NCBI GenBank assembly: GCA_035472475.1
Contig: DATIPA010000168.1
Location: 1-42,309 of the forward strand
Reading direction: 5' to 3'
Length of the DNA stretch: 42,309 nucleotides
DNA from: JAFAXD01 sp035472475
GTDB taxonomy: Bacteria > Pseudomonadota > Alphaproteobacteria > Rhizobiales > Xanthobacteraceae
Each line of letters starts with the position of its first letter. Positions within the stretch are counted from its first letter, which is position 1. A program made the translations under genes and the position numbers. The notes below the pieces were generated by a model that was not told the DNA's origin, made no database searches, and was given only the letters and a program-made list of their open reading frames with translations. This document shows positions 7,776 to 15,632 of the stretch, piece after piece.

Positions 7776-8825
7776 TTATGCGGCGTCGAGCGCCGCGCGG
7801 TGGTCCGCGAGAATTTCCGGCACCTGGGCGGGCGGCGTGCGGCCAAGCCCGCAATAGGCCGCAAGCCCGAAGTCGGGCAGATATTTGCGCGCGGTCGCAA
7901 CGCGTTCCGGAAAACGCGCCATGTTGTGGATGACCCCGAGATAAATGCGGGTGTCGCCCGGCCGCAGGTTGGCGAGCGGCGCAAAGAAGGCGTCATCGCT
8001 GCGGTCAAGGACCGGAATGTGCACCCAGTCGACGCGGCGGGGCGCTGTTGCAATCAGCGCGTTGGCAAGGTTGACGGCTTCGCCGAGGTCGGGCGGAGAG
8101 AAGCGCGGCCAGCCGCCGAGCGTGCCGAAGCATAGGTGGTAGCCGAGCGCGACATCTGCCGGGATTTGCGCCGACAGGCGGGTGAACTGCGCGACGTTGC
8201 GCGCCCTCGCGCCCTCGCGCGGGAACTGCGGAATGTTGCCGTAGACGTCGCCGATCTCGCTCGCGCAGTCCCATTGGATCGCGAGATCCTGGGTCGGGAT
8301 CTTCTCGACGATTTTTGCGACTTCGGCCGCCAATGCGTCCTCGTAGCCGGGCTTGATTTTGTCGAGGTCGGCCGTGTTGGGAAAAATGCGCGGCGGAAGC
8401 ACGCTGTTGACCGACGGGAGCGAGACCTGGAAGCGCAGGTGGGGCGCGAGCACGCCCCTCTGGCGCAAGGTCGAAAACACGAAATAGGAGTTGATGGCAT
8501 CGCGCGCATAGCCGAGCCGCCAGCCCGGATCGCCGAACCGCACCCGGGCAACGCCATCCTCCACCCGGAACAGCCAGCTGTCGCTCGCGTCGCGCGGTGC
8601 GAGCCGCTCGACGCCGTCGTCCGGCTTGGGCCTGCGGACGACCTCGAGCTCAGGGTGCCCGGCGAGCACTTGATAGTGGACGCGGCTGATCCAGTGCCGG
8701 CGCGGCCCGACTTCGCCATCCGGGATGGTCGCCATGGCGCCTCCAAGCGGCGGACCGAAGGTTTCGAACACCTCCTGCACGGTGTCGAGCGGAATGCTGC
8801 CGACCAGAAGAAGCTTGTCGTTCAT
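7776..8825 (-). CDS. UROD/MetE-like TIM-barrel protein
   Basis: A 349-residue protein related to the barrel domain of cobalamin-independent methionine synthase (MetE) and uroporphyrinogen decarboxylase, without the N-terminal MetE domain. Motifs echo MetE: IQWDCASEIG on the strand that carries the substrate acid in MetE, GYHLCFG resembling the HxC zinc-binding motif, a YLGVIHN strand and YCGLGRT resembling the DCGLKTR cysteine motif. A zinc-thiolate site is therefore plausible. The protein may be a methyltransferase or another zinc enzyme; the substrate is unknown. A GGAG precedes the ATG at 8825. No SAM-cycle gene is adjacent. Confidence 0.65.
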   Translation of the reverse strand: MNDKLLLVGSIPLDTVQEVFETFGPPLGGAMATIPDGEVGPRRHWISRVHYQVLAGHPELEVVRRPKPDDGVERLAPRDASDSWLFRVEDGVARVRFGDPGWRLGYARDAINSYFVFSTLRQRGVLAPHLRFQVSLPSVNSVLPPRIFPNTADLDKIKPGYEDALAAEVAKIVEKIPTQDLAIQWDCASEIGDVYGNIPQFPREGARARNVAQFTRLSAQIPADVALGYHLCFGTLGGWPRFSPPDLGEAVNLANALIATAPRRVDWVHIPVLDRSDDAFFAPLANLRPGDTRIYLGVIHNMARFPERVATARKYLPDFGLAAYCGLGRTPPAQVPEILADHRAALDAA

Positions 8826-8974
8826 CTCGTGTGGCTCCGATGTCGATCGGACCCTATCGGCGGCACAGGGCTGATCGGCGCGATGCGCGGGGAATAATCG
8901 GACGGGGACTGCGTTGTTGATGTGAGCCGCTTGCAGCGGCCTCGCGTCGTCTCATGATGAATCGGAGGAAAACG

Positions 8975-9625
8975 ATGATCAAGGGCTTGTCCGTCGCCGT
9001 CTCGGCGGCGCTGCTCTGCGCTGCCGGCAGTGCGCTTGCGCAGCAAAATACCATGACGTTCTTTGTGACCAGCGCCGGGCCCGGCAAGGGGGCCGATCTC
9101 GGCGGTCTCCCCGGCGCTGACCGGCTCTGTCAGTCGCTGGCGCAGGGGGCCGGCGCCGGCAGTCACACGTGGCGCGCCTATCTGAGCACCGCGGCGGCCG
9201 GCGGTGCGCCGGCGGTCAATGCGCGCGACCGGATCGGCAACGGACCGTGGCGGAACGCCAAGGGCGTCGTGATCGCCAAGGACGTGAACGAGCTGCATGG
9301 CACCAACAATGTCAACAAGGACACGGCGCTCAACGAAAAGGGCGCGGTGGTCAATGGTCGCGGCGACACCCCCAACATGCACGACATGCTGACCGGCTCG
9401 CAGCCGGACGGACGCGCCATCGCCGGCGACAAGGACACGACGTGCAGCAACTGGACCAGCAGCAGTCAGGGCAGCGCCATGCTGGGTCACCATGACCGCC
9501 TGGGCCTGCGCGATGACGACGCGTCGCATTCGTGGAACTCGTCGCACCCGTCGCGCTCGTGCAGCCAGGACGACTTGCGCGCGACCGGCGGCAACGGCCT
9601 GTTCTACTGCTTCGCGGCGGATTAG
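8975..9625 (+). CDS. Secreted lectin-like protein
   Basis: Exported protein of 216 residues. The ATG at 8975 has GGAGG six bases upstream (8964-8968), so the longer frame from 8954 is rejected. The N-terminus MIKGLSVAVSAALLCAAGSALAQ is a classic Sec signal, cleaved after ALA. The mature part begins with TFFVTSAGPGKGADLGGL and has four cysteines (RLCQS, TTCSN, RSCSQ, FYCFA), enough for two disulfides. This pattern matches bacterial proteins described as lectins with an endostatin/C-type-lectin-like fold. Ligand binding is inferred only. The gene stands alone, convergent with the MFS gene, with a hairpin between them. Confidence 0.7.
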   Translation: MIKGLSVAVSAALLCAAGSALAQQNTMTFFVTSAGPGKGADLGGLPGADRLCQSLAQGAGAGSHTWRAYLSTAAAGGAPAVNARDRIGNGPWRNAKGVVIAKDVNELHGTNNVNKDTALNEKGAVVNGRGDTPNMHDMLTGSQPDGRAIAGDKDTTCSNWTSSSQGSAMLGHHDRLGLRDDDASHSWNSSHPSRSCSQDDLRATGGNGLFYCFAAD

Positions 9626-9677
9626 CAGGATGGGTTGCGGCGCATCGCGCCGAAACTGATCGACAATAGCGGCGCTG

Positions 9678-9702
9678 ATGGGTGGCGCTTCGCGCCACCC
9701 AT
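9678..9702. terminator. Perfect hairpin between convergent genes
   Basis: Eleven paired bases, ATGGGTGGCGC (9678-9688) and GCGCCACCCAT (9692-9702), around a TTC loop. It lies between the stops of the lectin-like gene and the MFS gene and could act on both strands. There is no T tract on either side, so it may be a weak or Rho-assisted terminator, an mRNA 3'-end stabiliser, or a short repeat palindrome. Confidence 0.55.
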
Positions 9703-9704
9703 TC

Positions 9705-11150
9705 CTACACGCCGGTGCGCAGCGGCTTTTCCTCGAGCAGCGCGGTGGCGACAAACGCAATGCCGAGGCTCGCGGCGGCCGCGATGAAGACCATCCGGAA
9801 TCCCGATGCCGCGAGCGGCCCGGTCGCCGCGACGGCGCCGCCGACCGCGTCACTGTCGTTGAGCATTGCGCCGCAGACCGCCACCAGAATGGTCGCGTAG
9901 AGGGTGCGGGTGAAGTTGAGCGTGCCGATCGCGGTGCCGAACTGATGCATGGCAACGGTGTTCTGCAAGGCGGTCGTTGACAGCGGTGCGATCGGCCCAA
10001 AGCCGATGCCGAGGATCGCAAGCAGCAACTCGAATCCCAGCGGATTGACGTCGCGCACCTGCCAGGCGAGCCAGGCCACCGACGCGATCGCGACCGCGAG
10101 CCCGATCAAGGGAACCACCTTGTAGCGGGTGTGCCGCGCAATCAGCTGGCTCGAGAACCCGGCGCTCGCGTTCAGCGTCGCCATCAGCACCATCAGGCTG
10201 AGGCCGGCGGCGGTCGCCGACAGGCCGATCACGCGCTGCAGATACATCGGCAGAAAGATGTTCAGACCGATGATGCCGCCCCAGCCGAACGCGTTGGCCG
10301 CGATCGCGCAGCGCACGATCGGGTCACGCAGGATCGTGATCGGGATCAGCGGCTCGGGCGCGGTCATCAGGCGCACGACGAACAGCGCGCCGGTTGCAAG
10401 CGACAACGCCAGCAGTCCGAGGATCGGGCCCGAGTCCCACGGATAACGCACGCCACCGGAGGTGACCGCCAGCATGAAGGCCACGGTGGCGATCACGATC
10501 AGCATCGCGCCGAGCACGTCGAGCCGGTGCGGCCGCTCGTAACGCGGCAGCCGCCGCAGCACCGCGGCGCTGAACGCGAGCGCCAGCAATCCGAGCGGAA
10601 TGTTGAGCCAGAAGATCGCGGTCCAGTGCAGATGGTCGGACAGGAAGCCGCCCAGGGCCGGACCGGAGGCGCCGGCGGTCGTATAGACGATCGAGAAATA
10701 CGCATAGTAGCGCGCGCGTTCCTTGGGCGCCGCGACGTCGCCGAGAACGACCATGCCGGTCGAGGTCAGCCCACCGCCGCCGAGTCCGTGCACGACGCGC
10801 CCAAGGATCAGGACCGCCATGTTGGGAGCGAGGGCGCAGATCAACGATCCCGCCATGTAGGTGCTGACCGCGATCAGGGTCACGAAGCGCCGGCCCCGGA
10901 TATCGCTGATTTTGCCGTAGAGCGGCGTCGAGGCGGTGGCTGCAATCAGATAGGTGGTTATCAGCCAAGGCAGGTCGTTCACGTGGCCGAGGTCGCGGCC
11001 GATCGCGGGTAGCGCGGTCGCAAGAATCGTCGAATCAAGCGAGCCCATGAACACCGGCAGCATCATCCCGAGGATGATGATCCGTGCGTCGCGGTGTGAG
11101 AGCGGCTGGGTCTTTGGTCGGCCCATGCCGGAGCGGGCGTCGGCGTCCAT
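9705..11150 (-). CDS. MFS multidrug exporter, DHA2 (EmrB/QacA) type
   Basis: Proton-driven inner membrane exporter of the 14-helix DHA2 group, 481 residues. Visible are the first helix with MGSLDSTILATALPAIGRDLG (the LDxTIVNVALP-type motif D1), the loop motif A GKISDIRGRRF between helices 2 and 3, the antiporter motif C-like stretch TTAGASGPALGG in helix 5, and regularly spaced hydrophobic segments to the end. Substrates are probably drugs, detergents or toxic metabolites, but no fusion protein (EmrA) or regulator gene is adjacent. The start at 11150 gives a short hydrophilic N-terminus before helix 1. Confidence 0.9.
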   Translation of the reverse strand: MDADARSGMGRPKTQPLSHRDARIIILGMMLPVFMGSLDSTILATALPAIGRDLGHVNDLPWLITTYLIAATASTPLYGKISDIRGRRFVTLIAVSTYMAGSLICALAPNMAVLILGRVVHGLGGGGLTSTGMVVLGDVAAPKERARYYAYFSIVYTTAGASGPALGGFLSDHLHWTAIFWLNIPLGLLALAFSAAVLRRLPRYERPHRLDVLGAMLIVIATVAFMLAVTSGGVRYPWDSGPILGLLALSLATGALFVVRLMTAPEPLIPITILRDPIVRCAIAANAFGWGGIIGLNIFLPMYLQRVIGLSATAAGLSLMVLMATLNASAGFSSQLIARHTRYKVVPLIGLAVAIASVAWLAWQVRDVNPLGFELLLAILGIGFGPIAPLSTTALQNTVAMHQFGTAIGTLNFTRTLYATILVAVCGAMLNDSDAVGGAVAATGPLAASGFRMVFIAAAASLGIAFVATALLEEKPLRTGV

Positions 11151-11492
11151 GGGTGATCACGACAACAAAGCAACCAGGCTGGTGGGCCGTGTAACATGGG
11201 CTGCCGGGCCGTGGCAGCGCGTCGCCCTCATTTGAGCCATGTCCCATCGGGACTTGCTGGCCGAGCCGATCAAGCGGAAGCCTCGGTTTGCGTGCCAAAA
11301 AGGGACTGGATTCAAGGCCTATCGTGGACGCGGGGCGGCGGTTCCGAGCGCCTGCTGCACGCGCCACAGCCTGCCGCCCGGCTGCTTTTGTCGTTACGAG
11401 GCCCCTCCACTCTGGATTTTCCTGTGCTATTCTGAGTCCGGATGTTGGCTCGCCCGTGGGTTGCAGGCTGCGAAGCTCTGCGCGGCCAGCCG
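11151..11492. other. Intergenic stretch, divergent promoters expected
   Basis: The gap between the MFS exporter and the phosphorylase gene holds no gene I can support. The open frames in it lack codon bias and recognisable domains. It should carry both promoters. A possible extended -10, TGCTATTCT, lies at 11425-11433 for the plus-strand gene, without a clear -35. An 11-base identical string recurs before the cytochrome c gene at 13725-13735. Confidence 0.35.
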
Positions 11493-12248
11493 ATGGGGGT
11501 TATTCGGTTGTTGGCGAAATCGCGCATTGTTGCGGTCACCGGCCTTGCGTTCGAAACTCGAATCGCATCGGGGCCGGGTATTGTTGTCGTCTGCGGCGGC
11601 AACCGTCACCGTTTTGCCGACGAACTGGTCCGCGCCGTCACGGCCGGCTGTCGCGGCATCGTCAGCTTCGGGATCGCGGGCGGCCTGTCATCGGCGTTGC
11701 GGCCGGGTGCGCTCGTCGTGGCATCCGAGGTGATCGCCAATGGACAGCGCATCGCCACCACAACGCGCTGGTCGCAGGCGATCCTGCGCTCGCATCCTGA
11801 GGCGATCCACGCGCCGATCGCCGGCAGCGATGCGCTCGTGACGTTGTCGTCCGCCAAATTCGAGCTCGGCGCCAACACCGACGCGGTCGCAGTCGACATG
11901 GAATCGCACATCGCGGCGCGGGTCGCGGCGGCGCACGATCTGCCGTTTGTCGCCATTCGCGCGGTCGCCGACCCGGTTCATCGCACGTTGCCGCAGGCGG
12001 CGCTCGGCGCGGTCTCGCACGATGGGCACACCAACGTTCGGGCCGTCATGCGGTCGTTGGCGCGTGAGCCACGCCAGTTCGTGGGCTTGATGCGGCTTGG
12101 GCTCGACGCGCGTCGCGCGCAATCCACCTTGCGCGAAAGCCGCCACCTGCTCGGAGAGTTCTTCAGCCTGCCGGATCTGGGCGAGGCGGTCGCCGCGGCC
12201 CACGCGGCGCACGTCAGCCACTCCGTGGGCGTTCCGGCCCCGGCTTAA
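11493..12248 (+). CDS. Nucleoside-phosphorylase-like protein, HpnG type
   Basis: Purine-nucleoside-phosphorylase fold protein (251 residues from this start) resembling HpnG, which removes adenine from adenosylhopane to give ribosylhopane. Supporting features are ILAVTGL-like IVAVTGLAFETRIA at the N-terminus, the phosphate-binding GIVSFGIAGGL, the substrate motif VDMESH, and the HpnG-typical C-terminal helices (RQFVGLMRLGLDARRAQ). An in-frame ATG at 11442 would add 17 residues of unlike sequence and would lie close behind the putative -10. No other hopanoid gene (shc, hpnC/D/E/H) is present, so the role could instead be purine salvage, which would fit the convergent guanine deaminase. Its stop codon overlaps that of guaD. 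Confidence 0.75.
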   Translation: MGVIRLLAKSRIVAVTGLAFETRIASGPGIVVVCGGNRHRFADELVRAVTAGCRGIVSFGIAGGLSSALRPGALVVASEVIANGQRIATTTRWSQAILRSHPEAIHAPIAGSDALVTLSSAKFELGANTDAVAVDMESHIAARVAAAHDLPFVAIRAVADPVHRTLPQAALGAVSHDGHTNVRAVMRSLAREPRQFVGLMRLGLDARRAQSTLRESRHLLGEFFSLPDLGEAVAAAHAAHVSHSVGVPAPA

Positions 12249-13588
12249 GCGTGCTCCGCGGCGCGCCGCTTGTGCGCGCAATTGCCCGCCACGTAGGTTG
12301 CCCGCACCGCGCGGTCGTCGCCCAGCGTCATCAGCATCGCCAGCTGCTCTTCGATGGATTGAACGCGCTCGTTTCGAAACGCCATCAGCGGCGTTGCATT
12401 GGGATCGAGCACCACGAGATCCGCCTCGCGTCCGGTGGCGAGGCTGCCGAGCCGGTCATCAAGGGTCAGCGCGCGGGCGCCGCCGAGGGTCGCGAGGTAG
12501 AACGCCTCGACTGCGTTGATCGGCTGCCCGGCGAGCTGCGAAACCTTGTAGGCCTCGCCCATGGTGGCGATGAGCGAAAAGCTCGTCCCCGCGCCGATGT
12601 CGGTGCCAAGCCCGACTTCGACCGGTCGACGCGGGTCGCGCACGGTGCGCATGCGAAACAATCCGCTGCCCAGAAAGCTATTCGAGGTCGGGCAATGCGC
12701 GAGGGCCGTGCCGCTCGCGTGACAGCGGCACAGTTCGGACTCGTCCAGATAGATGCCGTGCGCATAGAGCGAGCGCCGCCCGGTGAGCCCATAGTGCTCG
12801 TACACGTCGAGATAGTCGCGGCGCTCCGGATAGAGCTCCCGCACCCACGCAATCTCCTTGTGATTCTCCGCGATGTGGCTCTGCATGAAGACATTGGAAT
12901 GCTCGCGCCACAGCGCGCCCGCCAACTCCATCTGCGCCGGCGTGCTGCTGCCGGCAAAGCGCGGCGTGATGGCGTAGAGCGCGCGGCCGCGGCCATGCCA
13001 GCGCCCGATCAGCGCCTTCGACTGGTCGTAGCCGGATTGGGCGGTGTCGAGCAACGCTTGCGGTGCGTTGCGGTCCATCAGCACCTTGCCGGCGATCAGC
13101 CGCAGGTCATGTCGTGCGGCCTCGGCGAACAAAGCGTCGACCGACACCGGATGAACCGAGCAGAACACCAGCGCGGTGGTGGTGCCGTTGCGCAAGAGCT
13201 CGTCGCAGAACACTTTTGCGGTTGTCTCGGCGACGTTCGGATCGGCGAACGCCTGTTCGGCCGCAAATGTATAGCGCTCGAGCCAGTCGAGCAGCTGCTT
13301 GCCCTGCGAGCCGATGATGCCGGTCTGGACGTAGTGAATGTGGGTGTCGATGAACCCGGGCGCGATCAGGCAGCCGCGGTAGTCCTCGATCATGGCATTG
13401 GGCGGCAGCTGCGCGTTGACCTCGGCGAACGCGCCCGCCGCGACGATGATGCCGTTACGACAGACCACCAGGCCATCAGGCTCATGACGAAACGCGCGCG
13501 CCGGATCAGTGAGGAACGGATCGTCGTGACAGGAAATCAACGCGCCACGCAGGGCCGTCGTGCGGCTTGCAGTCGGCGGCGCGCTCAC
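12245..13588 (-). CDS. guaD: Guanine deaminase
   Basis: Zinc amidohydrolase that hydrolyses guanine to xanthine and ammonia in purine catabolism. The 447-residue protein shows the metal motif PGFIDTHIHYVQ (H83, H85), the third metal ligand in QSHIAEN, the HCPTSNSFLGSG substrate loop and the metal aspartate in LGTDIGAGTSFS, all typical of GuaD. A composite-domain C-terminus (GREADLVVLDPNATPL) closes the protein. The stop codon overlaps the stop of the convergent phosphorylase gene on a shared TTAA. It is divergent from the molybdenum hydroxylase operon, whose product class could act on the xanthine formed here, although no canonical xdhAB is present. Confidence 0.95.
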   Translation of the reverse strand: MSAPPTASRTTALRGALISCHDDPFLTDPARAFRHEPDGLVVCRNGIIVAAGAFAEVNAQLPPNAMIEDYRGCLIAPGFIDTHIHYVQTGIIGSQGKQLLDWLERYTFAAEQAFADPNVAETTAKVFCDELLRNGTTTALVFCSVHPVSVDALFAEAARHDLRLIAGKVLMDRNAPQALLDTAQSGYDQSKALIGRWHGRGRALYAITPRFAGSSTPAQMELAGALWREHSNVFMQSHIAENHKEIAWVRELYPERRDYLDVYEHYGLTGRRSLYAHGIYLDESELCRCHASGTALAHCPTSNSFLGSGLFRMRTVRDPRRPVEVGLGTDIGAGTSFSLIATMGEAYKVSQLAGQPINAVEAFYLATLGGARALTLDDRLGSLATGREADLVVLDPNATPLMAFRNERVQSIEEQLAMLMTLGDDRAVRATYVAGNCAHKRRAAEHA

Positions 13589-13753
13589 GGACAGGCTCGT
13601 CGGCAGTGACTGCGATGCGCGGCCCTGATCAACATCCCGGCAAGTTGGTCATTCACGCTTGCGTGTTGTCAAGAAAATAGCCTTGCGCGGACCCGCGTCC
13701 GATCTGGCGATCGTGTGCTTCGATGCTATTCTGAGGTCGCGGGCGAGGGGATG

Positions 13754-15109
13754 ATGAGCAAGCCGGACCTCGCGGTGTCAGATAACAGCCGCCGCAATCG
13801 AGGCGCCGACCGCAAGCCGGGCCGGTGGGCGTGGCGCGGTCTCGCTGCGCTGGTGGCGATTGCGGTTGTCGCGGGCGCCGCGTTCGCGGCCATCGCCTGG
13901 CGGCCGGAGCTGGCACCGGTCGTGACGCCCGCCCGCGCCGCCTTTGCGCCCCAGGACATCGAGACAGGCGCTGCGCTTGCCGCGATCGGCAATTGCGACG
14001 TGTGTCATACGGTTCCGGGCGGCAAGTTCTACGCGGGCGGCCGGGCGTTACCGACGCCCTTCGGCACGATCTATGCGACCAACATTACGCCCGATCCCGC
14101 AACCGGCATCGGTCGCTGGTCGGAAGAGGCGTTTCGGCGTGCCCTCCGCAGCGGCGTCGCGCGCGACGGCCATCATCTCTATCCGGTCTTCCCTTACGAT
14201 CACTTCATCGACGTGAACGATGGAGATTCCCACGCGCTCTACGCGTTCCTGATGACGCGTACCCCGGTCGAACAGTCCGCGCTTCCAAACGATCTGCCGT
14301 TCCCATTCAATTGGCGCCCGGTGCTCGCGCTCTGGAAGGCGCTCTACCTGCACCACGGCGGGTTCAAGACCGAGGCCGCGCAATCAGCCGACTGGAATCG
14401 CGGCGGCTATCTCGTCGAAGGGCTCGCGCATTGCGGCGCCTGCCATACCCCGCGCAATGCGCAGGGTGCCGAGCGGCGCGATCGGAAATTCGCCGGCGGC
14501 AGTTCCGAGGGTTGGGACGCGCCGGCACTTAATCAGACTTCGCCCGCTCCAGTTCCTTGGACGCGCGAACAGCTGTTCGCGTACCTGCGGCGCGGCGTCG
14601 ATGACGTGCACGGGGCGCCGGCCGGCCCGATGGCGCCGGTCGTGCACAATCTGGCGCGTGTGCCGGACGCCGATGTGCGGGCGATTGCGACCTATGTGGC
14701 CAGCATCGCCGACGCGCCGTCTCCCGCCGCTGCCGCCAATGCGCCGACGCGGCCGGCGGCGCCCACCACCGTCACCTCGACGACCGAACTCAGCGGCGCC
14801 GCGGCGATCTTCGCTGGAGCCTGCGGCGGGTGTCATTCAGGCCTGCCGGGCGCGTCGGCGGTTGATATTGCGCGTTCGACCGCAATCAACGCGCCCGATC
14901 CCCGCAATGCCATCCGCGTCGTTCTCGACGGCATTACGCCGCCGCCGGGCGAGCGCGGTCCGCTGATGCCGCCGTTTGCTGGTGCGTTCACCGATCAGCA
15001 GATCGCCGATGTTCTGAGTTATGCGCGCGCGCGCGCCGGCCGCCATCCAGCTTGGAACGACCTTGGCTCGCAGGTGAAAGCAATTCGACAGGGCCAATCC
15101 AAAACGTAA
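13754..15109 (+). CDS. Membrane-anchored triheme cytochrome c subunit
   Basis: Electron-transfer subunit of a molybdenum hydroxylase, 451 residues. One membrane helix near residues 27-49 (RGLAALVAIAVVAGAAFAAI) anchors it in the inner membrane with the rest periplasmic. Three covalent haem sites are visible: CDVCH (81-85), CGACH (227-231) and CGGCH (357-361), as in the cytochrome subunits of nicotinate dehydrogenase (NicB), alcohol dehydrogenase and gluconate dehydrogenase. The ATG at 13754 is preferred over that at 13751 because the purine-rich GAGG ends at 13748. A Pro/Ala/Thr linker separates haem domains two and three. It heads the three-gene operon and would pass electrons to the quinol or cytochrome pool. 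Confidence 0.9.
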   Translation: MSKPDLAVSDNSRRNRGADRKPGRWAWRGLAALVAIAVVAGAAFAAIAWRPELAPVVTPARAAFAPQDIETGAALAAIGNCDVCHTVPGGKFYAGGRALPTPFGTIYATNITPDPATGIGRWSEEAFRRALRSGVARDGHHLYPVFPYDHFIDVNDGDSHALYAFLMTRTPVEQSALPNDLPFPFNWRPVLALWKALYLHHGGFKTEAAQSADWNRGGYLVEGLAHCGACHTPRNAQGAERRDRKFAGGSSEGWDAPALNQTSPAPVPWTREQLFAYLRRGVDDVHGAPAGPMAPVVHNLARVPDADVRAIATYVASIADAPSPAAAANAPTRPAAPTTVTSTTELSGAAAIFAGACGGCHSGLPGASAVDIARSTAINAPDPRNAIRVVLDGITPPPGERGPLMPPFAGAFTDQQIADVLSYARARAGRHPAWNDLGSQVKAIRQGQSKT

Positions 15110-15134
15110 TGGTGCACACGAAACGCGAGGACCG

Positions 15135-15632
15135 ATGACCCAGATCAATATCAACGGACGCACGCGTGAGGTGGACGCCGATCCGGCAACACCGCTTCTC
15201 TACGTGCTGCGCAATGATCTCGAACTTAATGGCGCGAAGTTTGGCTGCGGGCTTGGCCAATGCGGTGCCTGCACGGTGCTGGTCGACGGTGAGGCGGTGT
15301 TCTCCTGCCTACTGCCGCTGGCGGCGCTCGACGGCCGCGCCGTCACCACGGTGGAAGGCCTCGGCACACCGGAAGAACCGGGTCCGCTGCAGCGTGCGTT
15401 CGTCGAGGAGCAGGCCGCCCAGTGCGGATATTGCATCGCCGGCATGATCATGCGGGCGCAGGCATTGCTCGCGCGCACGCGCACGTTCTCGGAGCAGGAT
15501 CTGCGCGAGCACATGCAGCCAAACCTGTGCCGGTGCGGCACCCACATGCGTATCCTGCGGGCGGTTCGCCGCGCAGCCGCCGCCATGCGGGCTGCCGAAG
15601 CCGTGCCGCTGCGCAAGGAGGCCGCGCGATGA
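15135..15632 (+). CDS. 2Fe-2S subunit of molybdenum hydroxylase (IorA/NicA-like)
   Basis: Small iron-sulfur subunit of the xanthine dehydrogenase family, 165 residues. The plant-type ferredoxin domain holds C38, C43, C46 and C58 (CGLGQCGAC then SC), and the alpha-helical domain holds C97, C100, C132 and C134 (QCGYCIAGM and LCRCGTH), which together bind two [2Fe-2S] clusters. There is no FAD domain, so electrons leave to the cytochrome c subunit rather than to NAD, as in isoquinoline 1-oxidoreductase and nicotinate hydroxylase. No signal peptide is seen; it would be carried out with the Tat-type large subunit. Its stop overlaps the start of the large subunit (ATGA). Confidence 0.93.
   Translation: MTQININGRTREVDADPATPLLYVLRNDLELNGAKFGCGLGQCGACTVLVDGEAVFSCLLPLAALDGRAVTTVEGLGTPEEPGPLQRAFVEEQAAQCGYCIAGMIMRAQALLARTRTFSEQDLREHMQPNLCRCGTHMRILRAVRRAAAAMRAAEAVPLRKEAAR

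Noticed and set aside
6366..8135. Long plus-strand open frame of 589 codons
   Set aside because: It lies antisense to purD and its neighbours, which have clear family motifs; it is rich in Arg, His and Ala with no domain. Such frames are expected opposite GC-rich genes.
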